This document shows positions 46,666 through 55,145 of a stretch of 64,000 bases of DNA, piece by piece (the first letter of the stretch is position 1; each line of letters starts with the position of its first letter). Both the position numbers and the translations under genes were made by a program. Source of the DNA: Trichodesmium sp002260545 (lineage in GTDB: Bacteria > Cyanobacteriota > Cyanobacteriia > Cyanobacteriales > Microcoleaceae); NCBI RefSeq assembly GCF_050016015.1, contig NZ_JBNHEQ010000220.1, positions 1-64,000 on the forward strand, given 5' to 3'. Under the pieces are notes generated by a model. The model saw only the letters and a list, made by a program, of their open reading frames with translations, did not search any database and was not told where the DNA came from.

Positions 46666-47898
46666 TTATGGAATATGAATTAATGGCCCTGAATATCGGT
46701 TATTCTCAACAGTTAAAGAACTTTCTGCACCGTCAATTTGAACTCGAACTAGGTAATCACCATTTTTTATTTTGGGGAGTGAAAAGTGAATAGTATGAGA
46801 AGCTTTACGACGTTTTTTTCCAGGCAATATTAAAGACTCTAAATTTTCACTTGATAGACTATTTAAAAGCAAAAATAATCTTTGAGCAGGTTCAACTATC
46901 AAGTCTACATGAATGGTTAACTTGGCTGAATACAAATCATCTCCCAAATTTTCTAAATCTTCTAAATCACCAATTTTTATTTCTGGACAAAGAATAAAAG
47001 GTAATGCATTAGATTCAATAACACGTTGCGGTATTGATTTCAAATGAACAATTTGTAGCCCTTGTACTCCAGCTTTAAGCTGCTCCCGTTCTTGAGGTAA
47101 AAGTGTGGCCAAATCCACTTTTACTTCCATATCACTAACAACTTGAGGAGTGACTCTAGCTTTTCCAATTTGTACTCTGACGTTTTCATTTAAGAGTTCT
47201 TTCCCTTGAATAGTTAAAGTATTTGTCATTATAATAGGTTTGTTCCTGCCGTCTGAATTTTCAAATTTGTCAATAGAGGGGCGATTAAGCACCGTAGAAA
47301 ATTCACGAGAACGCACGGGTAAGGGTGCTTTGCCAATTTTGTCCCCTTCTATTAAAACCGCAGTAGCTTTAAAGGCAAAAGAAAGAATATAGGGAATTTG
47401 AAAGAAAATAGACCAGATGCGGGAAAGCTCTTCTGAATTCATCTGAATTGGCACAAATTGTACCATTTGTACTTGTTGATCTAAAGTTGAGTTAGCTAAA
47501 AATCTGAATGATGAACTCTCTGTGACACTGCGAATAATTTCTGGCGTTAATATAGGTTGATCGACAACAGTTTGGATTGCACTTCCTAATAAACGCTGGG
47601 GTTCTAGTTCCTGTTCGTTACCATAAAAACTTAATAAATAAAATAAATCAAGTCCCGCTTGAGCCTGTTTGATTAAATTTTCTTTGGGACGACGGGGGCG
47701 TAGATCTGTATTACGCCAGGCTGGACTAGGGCTAGCTTGATAAAGAAATATATTAACCCCTACATCAGGCATTCCACTCCCTGGGCTATCTGGTCGCAAG
47801 GTTGTAACTTGAGCACCTGGAACATCATCCACGATTCCTGTCTGTAACATTCGTTGCAGAACTGCGGTAACGGTAGCAATGGCAAGATGGTTGCTCAT
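46666..47898 (-). CDS. DUF4255 (Pvc16-type) tube-terminating protein
   Basis: 410 residues from ATG 47898; an upstream in-frame ATG at 47982 would add 28 unlikely residues. The N-terminal 200 residues are a DUF4255/Pvc16_N domain: LAIATVTAVLQRMLQTGI, then VNIFLYQASPSPAWRNTDLRPRRP, then YLLSFYGNEQELEPQRLLGSAIQTV. The C-terminal half contains two Ig-like segments (LTIQGKELLNENVRVQIGK, and the end with HIHFSLPKIKNGDYLVRVQIDG). Afp16 caps the tube and sheath. In cyanobacterial systems this end can anchor to membranes; nothing in the sequence shows a membrane segment. It is transcribed away from the sheath gene. Confidence 0.88.
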   Translation of the reverse strand: MSNHLAIATVTAVLQRMLQTGIVDDVPGAQVTTLRPDSPGSGMPDVGVNIFLYQASPSPAWRNTDLRPRRPKENLIKQAQAGLDLFYLLSFYGNEQELEPQRLLGSAIQTVVDQPILTPEIIRSVTESSSFRFLANSTLDQQVQMVQFVPIQMNSEELSRIWSIFFQIPYILSFAFKATAVLIEGDKIGKAPLPVRSREFSTVLNRPSIDKFENSDGRNKPIIMTNTLTIQGKELLNENVRVQIGKARVTPQVVSDMEVKVDLATLLPQEREQLKAGVQGLQIVHLKSIPQRVIESNALPFILCPEIKIGDLEDLENLGDDLYSAKLTIHVDLIVEPAQRLFLLLNSLSSENLESLILPGKKRRKASHTIHFSLPKIKNGDYLVRVQIDGAESSLTVENNRYSGPLIHIP

Positions 47899-48473
47899 AA
47901 ATTCTAGGGAGTATTTAAGGAGTTTGTATCCAATTTCTGTATCTTGTATCCAATTTATGTATCCAATTCTGTAAATAATCAAGATTTATAGCAGTTTTCA
48001 TTAATATAAAGTACAGAGATTTTTGCTTGAAGGTAGAAGGCAGAAGTTTTAACATTTCTGGAAAACCGCTACAATTCCTTAATTTAATAATTCTGAATTC
48101 TAAATTCTAAATTCTAAATTCATAAAAAGAAGTTTTGTCGTCTACCTTTGTGAACACCGCTATAATTTCTTGACAACTTTATCATATTAAGATTTTTTAC
48201 AAAGTTTGCTGCAATTAAGTTTTACTTTAAAATAAAATTAAGACACTAAATTTTTGAGAAAAATTTTAGACGATATTAAATCAAGTTATAGCAATTTTCA
48301 ATGGCTTTAGGTGGAGGTTAAAATTTCGAGTCGAATAAGCTGTTCGACATTCTTAATTAGAATTATCAATCTTCCATCTTCTGCTATTCCTTTGCTGTTT
48401 TGGGTATTTCAATCTGAATGCTAGACAGCTTAGTTCACAAATAATGTCAGACTAGATAAGGACAATTTTAGAT
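47899..48473. promoter_or_regulatory. Divergent intergenic region between the Pvc16-like and sheath genes
   Basis: 575 AT-rich bases separating divergent transcription units of the injection system, so promoters for both directions should lie here. Short repeats of ATTCTAAATTCTAAATTC (about 48095-48120) and TAGCAGTTTTCATTAATATAA-like bases occur. No gene or unique operator could be fixed. Confidence 0.45.
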
Positions 48474-50189
48474 ATGGCTCGCCTAGACTACTCTGCGCCT
48501 GGTGTATATGTTGAAGAAATTGAGCGTGGCAGTCGCCCCATTCAAGGGGTCAGCCTGAGTGTTGCTGGATTTGTAGGCTTTACAGAAGATATACGGGGGG
48601 ATGCACAACTATTTGAACCACAACTAATTACCGACTGGAGTCAGTATTTAGAGTGTTTTGGCAAGCCTGGTTCAGATGGATTTACTGACTTTGGAGCTTA
48701 TCTACCATTTGCAGTTAGGGGATGGTTTGAAAATGGTGGGGGTCGTTGCTGGGTGGTAAGTCTTGGCACTCAGTTGCCTTTACCTGCTAGTAAAAAAACT
48801 GCAACAGAGGAAAGGCCAGCTCTAACAGAAGTAAAAACAGTAAGTCAGAAGCCGTCATTATCCTTTAGCATTAAGCCCGAGGAACAGGAAAATGGCCGGA
48901 TTAATGTTCTTGTGCAACCTGATGATCCATTACCGACCGATGACCCAGATGAGGAACCCTTCGATACGGGAGAATACTTCAAGCTGACCCTGATGCAGGG
49001 CGAAAATATATTAAAGGAAGTGAGAACCGTTGAGGGACAAGAACAGCAAGTTGATGCAGTTTATCGTCATCTATCCATGAGTGCCGAACCAGAAGCAGGA
49101 GTTTTTGTAGAAACGGCTTTACAAGAATCACAATACATCAATGTTGAAGTGCTTTCTTCTGAAGGTATGGCCTTGTCTCGCCGGCCTGCTAATGGTTCCT
49201 ACGAAGTTAGTCCTCCCCCAGAAGTTTATCCTGTTGACCAGCTTTACCGCAAGACCTATGGGGCGCGTAAAGGTCGAACCGGAATTCAAGGCTTGTATGA
49301 AATTGATGAAGTGGCAATGGTAGCCTGCCCAGATATGATGTTAGCCTATCAACGGGGGATGCTTAACCTAGAACAAGTTCACGGTATCATGGAAATGATG
49401 CTCATAGGCTGTGAAAATGCGGCTCCAAGTCCACCCTATCGTATGGCAGTATTAGATGCTCCTCCAGTTAAGGTCAGACGGGGAGACGATCCAGTTTTGC
49501 CAGAACAGAATAAGCCCCAAGATGTAAAAGATTGGTTAGATCAATTTGGCCGTCGTTCTCAATTTGCTGCTCTTTATTATCCTTGGATTCAAGTTCCTAA
49601 TCCTAGAGATAATGGTAAAGGCATTTATGTGCCTCCTTCGGGTCACATGATGGGAATTTGGTGTCAAACCGATGAAAGTCGTGGGGTTTATAAAGCACCC
49701 GCTAACGTAGTTCCCAAAGGCGTAATTAATATGGCCTACGACACCAATTTCCGCGAACAGGAAATGTTGAATCCCTTGGGAATTAACTGTATTCGTCGCT
49801 TCCCTAACCGTGGAATTCGAGTATGGGGGGCACGGACATTAGTAGAACCCGATAATATTCTCTGGCGCTACATTAGTGTACGACGACTGATGAGCTATAT
49901 TGAGAAGTCAATTGAATTAGGAACCCAATGGGTAGTGTTTGAACCCAACGATGAAGACCTATGGGCGCGAGTTCGGCGTACTGTCAGCAACTTCCTAGAA
50001 CGCATTTGGCGAGAAGGGGCCTTATTTGGTGGTTCACCGGAAGAGGCATTTTACGTCAAGTGTGATGGTGAACTGAACTCAGAAGATACTATGCGTATGG
50101 GTATGCTTTATATTGAAGTGGGTGTAAGGCCAGTGCGTCCAGCAGAGTTTGTTGTGATTCGCATTAGTCAATGGGCACCGAACCAATAA
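48474..50189 (+). CDS. Contractile tail sheath protein
   Basis: 571 residues. The start MARLDYSAPGVYVEEIERGSRPIQGVS, followed by VAGFVGF, is the typical sheath N-terminus. Then come the conserved YLPFAVRGWFENGGGRCWVV block and a C-terminal IRRFPNRGIRVWGARTL region with DPDN-like FEPNDEDLWARVRRTVSNFL, the interlocking C-terminal domain. Residues about 110-240 are a variable surface insertion. The sheath contracts and drives the tube. Corresponds to Afp2-4 of the anti-feeding prophage. Only one sheath gene is present, though eCIS often have several. Confidence 0.95.
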   Translation: MARLDYSAPGVYVEEIERGSRPIQGVSLSVAGFVGFTEDIRGDAQLFEPQLITDWSQYLECFGKPGSDGFTDFGAYLPFAVRGWFENGGGRCWVVSLGTQLPLPASKKTATEERPALTEVKTVSQKPSLSFSIKPEEQENGRINVLVQPDDPLPTDDPDEEPFDTGEYFKLTLMQGENILKEVRTVEGQEQQVDAVYRHLSMSAEPEAGVFVETALQESQYINVEVLSSEGMALSRRPANGSYEVSPPPEVYPVDQLYRKTYGARKGRTGIQGLYEIDEVAMVACPDMMLAYQRGMLNLEQVHGIMEMMLIGCENAAPSPPYRMAVLDAPPVKVRRGDDPVLPEQNKPQDVKDWLDQFGRRSQFAALYYPWIQVPNPRDNGKGIYVPPSGHMMGIWCQTDESRGVYKAPANVVPKGVINMAYDTNFREQEMLNPLGINCIRRFPNRGIRVWGARTLVEPDNILWRYISVRRLMSYIEKSIELGTQWVVFEPNDEDLWARVRRTVSNFLERIWREGALFGGSPEEAFYVKCDGELNSEDTMRMGMLYIEVGVRPVRPAEFVVIRISQWAPNQ

Positions 50190-50499
50190 AAGACACAAAC
50201 TTAACAGGTTGCTAATTATAGTCGTTTCAAATAAAAATGAGACGGCTAAATCCCTGATTTAAAAGGATTAAAGGTTAAGTGTTTCAATCTTAACTGGAAT
50301 AGACATCTCCAAAAATAAAAAATAAAATCAATTATTATTGATAATTGATCAATTATTTTCCCCTGTTCCCTGTTCCCTCTTTTCTGGAGATGCTAATAAA
50401 TATATTTCCAAAGATTCAATCACATTTTTTTGTGAGGCAAAAATTAATTTGTATAGATAATTCAATCATTTTTTCTACGTTAAAAGGAGTTGAAGCATT
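50190..50499. other. Gap between sheath and tube genes
   Basis: 310 AT-rich bases with CCCTGTTCCCTGTTCCCT near 50359. No gene or clear terminator. AAAAGGAG before the ATG at 50500 is the ribosome binding site of the tube gene. Confidence 0.4.
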
Positions 50500-50958
50500 A
50501 TGGGTGAATTGCTGACTGCCTGTAAATTTTACTTTGAGGCTGATGGCATTACAGAAAAGCAAATTCTAGAGGTTGCAGGTTTGTCGGTTGAGTCTCCTGT
50601 CGCTGGAGACGGGGGTGTGTTGGGTTCTACCAAACAAGGTAAAAAAACCCGTCAAGCTACACCGACTAATGAAAAATTTAGCAATGTCACAGTGAAGTTA
50701 GTGGCAACCACTGACAAAGACCTCTATACCTGGTACAAAGACTGCAACACAAATGATGGAGGAACTTCATCCTGGGATAGCAATCGAAAAGCAGCTTCTG
50801 TTAGTGCCTATGACCAGGGGGGAAATATTCAAGCCCGCTGGGAAATTGTCAATGCCTATCCTTGTAAATATGAAGGCCCCAGTTTTTCTGCTGGAGATAC
50901 GAACATGGCAAATGAAAGCTTGGAAATAGTTCACGAGGGAGTCAAGCGAGTTCAATAG
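50500..50958 (+). CDS. Inner tube protein 1 (gp19-like)
   Basis: 152 residues. The N-terminal LLTACKFYFEADGITEKQILEVAGL strand pair and the middle FSNVTVKLVATTDKDLYTWYKD segment fit the phage-tail tube/gp19 family that stacks into the inner tube. The sequence YDQGGNIQARWEIVNAYPCKYEGPSF is the conserved C-terminal block. Start fixed by AAAAGGAG 9 bases upstream. It is 1 base from the next tube gene, so the two are translationally linked. Confidence 0.9.
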   Translation: MGELLTACKFYFEADGITEKQILEVAGLSVESPVAGDGGVLGSTKQGKKTRQATPTNEKFSNVTVKLVATTDKDLYTWYKDCNTNDGGTSSWDSNRKAASVSAYDQGGNIQARWEIVNAYPCKYEGPSFSAGDTNMANESLEIVHEGVKRVQ

Positions 50959-50959
50959 A

Positions 50960-51505
50960 ATGCCGAAAAACAACACTCAAGGATTAAACGGGGCTGTGGG
51001 TAAACTTCCGGAAATGCTAACAGCTTCCCGTTTCTATTTAGAACTTAAATTAGATGGCAGTGAAGAACCTGTAGATGCGATATTTCTGGAATGTAAAGGA
51101 TTTAAACGTTCTCAGGAAGTCGTTGAATTTTGTGAGGTTACGCCCCAACAATGGGGCAGTAAACCTGCTAAAGTAGGCCGAATTGTTCGGACAAAAATTC
51201 CCGGTTACGCCAAGACGGAGAACATTGTTTTACGACGAGGTATGACTAATTCCCTAACCCTTTGGAAGTGGTTTAATGCTGTGGAAGAGGGGAACTGGGG
51301 CCAACAATTGCGGGATGGTTCTCTTGTCATCTACGATCAAGCAGGTGATGAACAAGCTCGGTTTGAATTTAGAGGGGCATGGCCAACTCGTTATAGTGCA
51401 ATGGATGTCAGTGCAAACAGTAGCGAGATTGAAATTGAAGAACTAGAATTAGCAGTTGAAATCTTAAGGCGAACCCAAGTTTCTAATGTGGCAAACCGAG
51501 TTTGA
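50960..51505 (+). CDS. Inner tube protein 2 (gp19-like)
   Basis: 181 residues, a second tube paralogue with ASRFYLELKLDGSEEPVDAIFLECKGF at the N-terminus and YDQAGDEQARFEFRGAWPTRYSAMDVSANSSEIEIEELELAVE at the end. Its ATG starts 1 base after the previous stop. In Afp-type systems Afp1 forms most of the tube and Afp5 the part next to the spike, so two tube genes fit the family. The C-terminus overlaps the next gene by 20 bases. Confidence 0.9.
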   Translation: MPKNNTQGLNGAVGKLPEMLTASRFYLELKLDGSEEPVDAIFLECKGFKRSQEVVEFCEVTPQQWGSKPAKVGRIVRTKIPGYAKTENIVLRRGMTNSLTLWKWFNAVEEGNWGQQLRDGSLVIYDQAGDEQARFEFRGAWPTRYSAMDVSANSSEIEIEELELAVEILRRTQVSNVANRV

Positions 51506-51806
51506 ATTTACTTTACCCAAAGGATATTTGGATTCTGATGGCAATGTTCATCGGATTGGAATTATGCGTTTAGCAAAAGCAATTGATGAAATTGTGCCTC
51601 TGCGCGATCCCCGTGTGAAGTTAAACCCTGCTTATGCAACAGTGATAATTTTATCTAGGGTTGTAACTCGTCTTGGTGCATTAGATGAGATTAATCCTGT
51701 GATTATTGAAAATTTATATGCTTGTGATTTAGACTATTTAATTAATTTTTATCGTAATATTAACGATTTAGAAGAAAATAATTTAAGTAATCAAAAAGAA
51801 GAATGA
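51486..51806 (+). CDS. Phage tail assembly-like protein 1
   Basis: 106 residues. TEFEFTLPKGYLDSDGNVHRIGIMRLAKAIDEIVPLRDPRV is the signature of a small protein family that follows the tube genes in many eCIS loci. It may act as an assembly factor or chaperone, since its role is not proved. The start ATG overlaps the end of the tube gene by 20 bases, and its TGA overlaps the next start, showing tight coupling. A paralogue follows. Confidence 0.8.
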   Translation: MWQTEFEFTLPKGYLDSDGNVHRIGIMRLAKAIDEIVPLRDPRVKLNPAYATVIILSRVVTRLGALDEINPVIIENLYACDLDYLINFYRNINDLEENNLSNQKEE

Positions 51807-52183
51807 TCTCTTCAAACATACCCCCAACAGAATTCAATTTTACACTCCCAAAAGGATTAATTGATGAGGAAGGAAATATTCATCGTCAAGGCATAATGCG
51901 GTTAGCCACAGCAAAAGACGAAATTATTGTTCAGAAAAATAGTCGCGCTCAAACTGAACCTATATATAGTGTTTTAGTTCGCTTGTCAAGAGTGATTACT
52001 CTGTTAGGAACTTTATCCTCATTAACACCAGAAATATTAGAAAATTTATTTACAGTGGATCTGGCTTATTTGCGGGAGTTTTATAATCGGATTAATCAAC
52101 AAAATCACGCTTATTTTGGAGTTCAATGTCCTCAATGTAATCATAATTTTAGAGTTGATTTAGCACTGTCGGGGGAGTCATAA
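51803..52183 (+). CDS. Phage tail assembly-like protein 2, with a CxxC tail
   Basis: 126 residues and paralogous to the previous gene (FNFTLPKGLIDEEGNIHRQGIMRLATAKDEI). It has an added C-terminal segment, YFGVQCPQCNHNFRVDLAL, with one CxxC that could take part in zinc binding or a disulfide. Two tandem versions of one assembly factor suggest duplication within the operon. Its ATG overlaps the previous stop in ATGA. Its own stop is TAA, within the sequence ATAA discussed under the next entry. Confidence 0.8.
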   Translation: MISSNIPPTEFNFTLPKGLIDEEGNIHRQGIMRLATAKDEIIVQKNSRAQTEPIYSVLVRLSRVITLLGTLSSLTPEILENLFTVDLAYLREFYNRINQQNHAYFGVQCPQCNHNFRVDLALSGES

Positions 52184-52326
52184 GCTACCCCTCAGAACAA
52201 CTCCGTGAGGAGGTAGCTTATCTTGCTTTTCATTTTCATTGGTCTTTAGAAAATATTTTGAATTTAGAACATTTCAGTCGTCGAGAGTGGGTTAGAGAAA
52301 TTAAAAAAATTAATCCAAACTCGTAG
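52180..52326 (+). CDS. DUF6760-like small protein (start codon ATA)
   Basis: Forty-eight codons from an ATA: SYPSEQLREEVAYLAFHFHWSLENILNLEHFSRREW, then VREIKKIN and stop at 52326. This is the pattern of the small DUF6760 family that follows the tail assembly genes in eCIS loci. Upstream there is no ATG, GTG or TTG before an in-frame TGA at 52156-52158. At the usual overlap the expected ATGA reads ATAA: the G to A change removes the start ATG here and turns the preceding TGA stop into TAA. Either it starts at ATA or is no longer translated. Confidence 0.7.
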   Translation: MSYPSEQLREEVAYLAFHFHWSLENILNLEHFSRREWVREIKKINPNS

Positions 52327-52420
52327 TTGGTATTAGTCAGATAGATAGCCCTCAATAAAACTAAAAATCTTTGATTTTGGACAAAAAGAAAAGCTAGTTA
52401 GCGTGTCCTAATTAGGGCTT

Positions 52421-52680
52421 GGGCTAAAACTAGAGAAGCTGATTTTTAGTGCCAACTTGTAGTTGCTAACTGATTTCAGTAAAACTCTCAAAATCTAAAA
52501 AAAGCTTGCCTGGCATGAAGTATATGGTTTTTCATGTTTACCAATAAGCATGAAATTAAAACCTGAAAAATACAATGAGTGGTAGCCAACAAGCAATTAA
52601 CAACTTAGTTATACAAGCTTTGTTTGGCAAGGGTTTTGGTTGAGCTTGGCACTAAATTACAGCTTCTCTAGCATTAAGCC
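52421..52680. mobile_element. 260-bp MITE, copy A
   Basis: A 260-base element present again at 54687-54946 and nearly identical over its whole length. Its ends are inverted repeats: CTAGAGAAGCTGATTTTTAG on the left, and CAGCTTCTCTAG with TTGGCACTAAAT on the right (complement CTAGAGAAGCTGTAATTTAG). It has no ORF. It sits after the DUF6760-like gene and before a small HTH gene. Confidence 0.88.
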
Positions 52681-52719
52681 AAATATATTATTCACTAAAA
52701 AGACAAACCGAAAAAAGAT

Positions 52720-52950
52720 ATGTTTGCTGAAGCTATGAGAACCACCCTTAAAGAGTCTCAAGAATCATTAAAAAAAATTACAGAGAGAAGTGGTTTGACA
52801 TACTCAAGAGTTCACGACTTTAAAGCCGGAAAGAGGGATGTAAATTCTAAGTCTTTATCAAAGATTTTTAATTCGCTGTCTGACCAAGACGCTGAAAATT
52901 TTCTAAGGATTTTGGCACAAAAAAAAGGGTTATTAAACCCTGAAAATTAA
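52720..52950 (+). CDS. Small HTH protein
   Basis: 76 residues. LKKITERSGLTYSRVHDFKAGKRDVNSKSLSKIFNSL has the XRE/Cro-type helix-turn-helix pattern, with a second helix SGLTYSRVHDF and a following acidic tail. Its 3' end (GCACAAAAAAAAGGGTTATT onward) is repeated as a fragment at 54112-54160, so a larger unit was once duplicated. The target is unknown. It lies between two MITE copies and next to an RTX gene on the opposite strand. Confidence 0.65.
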   Translation: MFAEAMRTTLKESQESLKKITERSGLTYSRVHDFKAGKRDVNSKSLSKIFNSLSDQDAENFLRILAQKKGLLNPEN

Positions 52951-52992
52951 TTTACGCTTGGACTATTTCTTGACAAACTATTAAAAATTTAA

Positions 52993-53778
52993 TCAAATGA
53001 AATTTGATGAATCCAAATCTGCTACGCTTACATTATTAAGTTGGGCTAGCACCTCTCCAGTGCCAATAACTTTTAATAATGTGTTGTTACCACTTGCAAC
53101 AAGATTTAAGTCATCACTCGATAAACCAACTAAGTCTATCTTCTCGTTTTGTGCCCTAAAATCTAAAATGATATCAGTCCCATGTCCACGGGAAAGTCTA
53201 AAAATATCTTTGCCGAAGCCACCTCTAAGGATGTCATCACCCCTGCCACCGTTAAGGATGTCATCACCCCTGCCACCGTTAAGGATGTCATCACCCCTGC
53301 CACCGTTAAGAATGTCATTGCCAGTACCGCCGGAAAGGGTGTCCTTGCCAGTACTGCCGGAAAGGGTGTCCTTGCCAGTACCACCGGAAAGTCTGTCATT
53401 GCCAAAACCGCCGTTAAGCCTGTCATTACCACGGTCACCGTTAAGAGTGTCATTACCAGTACCACCGTTAAGGGTGTCATTGCCAAAATCGCCGTTAAGC
53501 CTGTCCTTGCCAGTACCACCGGAAAGTCTGTCATTGCCAAAACCGCCGTTAAGCCTGTCATTACCACGGTCACCGTTAAGAGTGTCATTACCAGTACCAC
53601 CGTTAAGGGTGTCATTGCCAGCATCACCAGAAAGGGTGTCCTTGCCAGTACCACCGGAAAGTCTGTCATTGCCCCTACGGCCTAAAAGACGGTCATTGCC
53701 ACCCAAACCCCTGATATTGTCGCTACGGTTAGTTCCCCTAAGAAAATTGTTTCCGTTTGTACCAACTATATTAGCCAT
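52993..53778 (-). CDS. RTX calcium-binding repeat protein inside the injection-system cluster
   Basis: 261 residues with GGTGNDTLNG/GGFGNDRLSG-type nonapeptides from residue about 20 to 195. The C-terminal domain (DIILDFRAQNEKIDLVGLSSDD) is typical of secreted RTX proteins, ending in DLDSSNFI. The repeat array contains a near-exact internal duplication of about 135 bases. It starts with MANIVGTNGNNFLRGT, as do other cyanobacterial calcium-binding proteins. Whether it has any link to the injection system is unknown; the neighbourhood is the only hint. Confidence 0.88.
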   Translation of the reverse strand: MANIVGTNGNNFLRGTNRSDNIRGLGGNDRLLGRRGNDRLSGGTGKDTLSGDAGNDTLNGGTGNDTLNGDRGNDRLNGGFGNDRLSGGTGKDRLNGDFGNDTLNGGTGNDTLNGDRGNDRLNGGFGNDRLSGGTGKDTLSGSTGKDTLSGGTGNDILNGGRGDDILNGGRGDDILNGGRGDDILRGGFGKDIFRLSRGHGTDIILDFRAQNEKIDLVGLSSDDLNLVASGNNTLLKVIGTGEVLAQLNNVSVADLDSSNFI

Positions 53779-54390
53779 TTTGTGTTTGTGTATTTCTGTG
53801 CTTATCTGTGTAATTTTAATTAACTATCACCGAATAGCTAAGTAATAATTCTTAAGTATTATTAGCTATGCAGTTTATTTTGTCAACGAAATAAACTACG
53901 ACAAATAGCTTAAAAAAAATAATCAAATTGCTAAAATAAAGACAAGACAAAGATTGTCTTTATTTTGCCTTTCTCAAGGAAATATTGCTTAAAAAAGATA
54001 GTCAAATTATTAAAAAAATCTTTATTTATAAGTGGACAAGTAAGCTCAGGTAAATCATAATCACAAAAAGTAAAAAAAGTAACAAGTGTTTGCTGAAATA
54101 GAAAATTTGGCACAAAAAAAAGGGCTATTAAGCCCTAAAAATTAGCCTATGCTTGAACTATTTTTTGACAAATTACGAAGAGTTTAATTAAAAGAAGCCT
54201 GATAAATCAAAATTAGAAAAATTTTTTACACTTCCATATTTTCCATATTTTCTGGTAATCAGCATATTGTGACCAATTGGTTGCCAATACGCCCTCAGCA
54301 TATTATTAAGAAAACATTAATAACAAAATTGCAGCCTTTTTTTGAGTCTGTGTTAGATTAAGCAAAAATGCTTATAAGGCTCACAATAGA
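53779..54390. other. Degenerate duplicate region
   Basis: No intact gene. GGACAAGTAAGCTCAGGTAAATC near 54037 is a broken copy of the P-loop region at 54540 (both encode SSGKS). Bases 54112-54160 match the 3' end of the small HTH gene. Together these suggest a decayed HTH plus ATPase pair. A run AAAGACAAGACAAAG / CTTTGTCTTT-like hairpin lies near 53936-53965. Confidence 0.5.
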
Positions 54391-54693
54391 ATGATAAACA
54401 GCTCAATTTTGACCAGAAATGGATTAGCTCCGAAAGTATCAGGAGGAAACAATAATTCTAATTCTATTCATCCAAGAAGTCACTTAAAGGAAAAAATAGT
54501 TGGTTTATTGAAAAAAGGGCAATCTTTATACATAACTGGGGAGGCAAGCTCAGGTAAATCAAATCTCTGTGAAGCGATCGCTCAATCTCTAAAATCTGAA
54601 AGACTTCCTGTGGCAACTCTGGCACCGGGTACTGCAAAGGAAATCTTGATAGGAGTTTGTGAGGATTTGGGAATAGACCCCAATGAGGGCTAA
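54391..54693 (+). pseudogene. Truncated P-loop ATPase interrupted by a MITE
   Basis: The first 98 residues of a P-loop NTPase: IHPRSHLKEKIVGLLKKGQ, then SLYITGEASSGKSNLCEAIAQ (Walker A GEASSGKS near residue 50), then ATLAPGTAKEILIGVCEDLGI. The frame runs into the left end of MITE copy B at 54687 and stops within it. No continuation is found after the MITE at 54946. It may have been part of an HTH-ATPase module. Confidence 0.75.
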
Positions 54694-54946
54694 AACTAGA
54701 GAAGCTGATTTTTAGTGCCAACTTGTAGTTGCTAACTGATTTCAGTAAAACTCTCAAAATCTAAAAAAAGCTTGCCTGGCATGAAGTATATGGTTTTTCA
54801 TGTTTACCAATAAGCATGAAATTAAAACCTGAAAAATACAATGAGTGGTAGCCAACAAGCAATTAACAACTTAGTTATACAAGCTTTGTTTGGCAAGGGT
54901 TTTGGTTGAGCTTGGCACTAAATTACAGCTTCTCTAGCATTAAGCC
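54687..54946. mobile_element. 260-bp MITE, copy B
   Basis: Second copy of the element at 52421-52680 in the same orientation and of the same length, 2266 bases away. It truncates the P-loop ATPase gene. Directly after it (54947-55062) lies a second small element, related in inverse orientation to about 25655-25785. Confidence 0.88.
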
Positions 54947-55145
54947 TGCTTGCAGATTAAATCTCAAAGTATTTACAGATAACAGGTTTTAGCCTTTTTA
55001 GGTCGGTAAAAAGTACGCCTGTTTCAGCTCTTAATGCACGGTTCCCGAAAAATCAAAAAGTTAGTATTTTCGCTGCTGAGTATAGCAAAAAAATTACTAC
55101 TCCCCTACTCCCCTACTCCCCCTACTCCCCTACTCCCCATGCTCC
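54947..55145. repeat. Dispersed repeat, inverse copy of 25655-25785, and C-rich ladder
   Basis: The complement of 54947-55062 aligns with 25655-25785: AACTTTTTGATTTTTCGGGA, then ACCGTGCAT, then GTACTTTTT, then TTATCTGTAAATACTTT and AGATTTAATC. A CTACTCCCCTACTCCCC ladder (55094-55160) runs up to the pentapeptide gene. Confidence 0.6.

Noticed and set aside
52997..53845. 282-codon plus-strand frame across the second RTX gene
   Set aside because: The same shadow effect of the repeat array; composition is unrealistic (PLPP, SLSLP).
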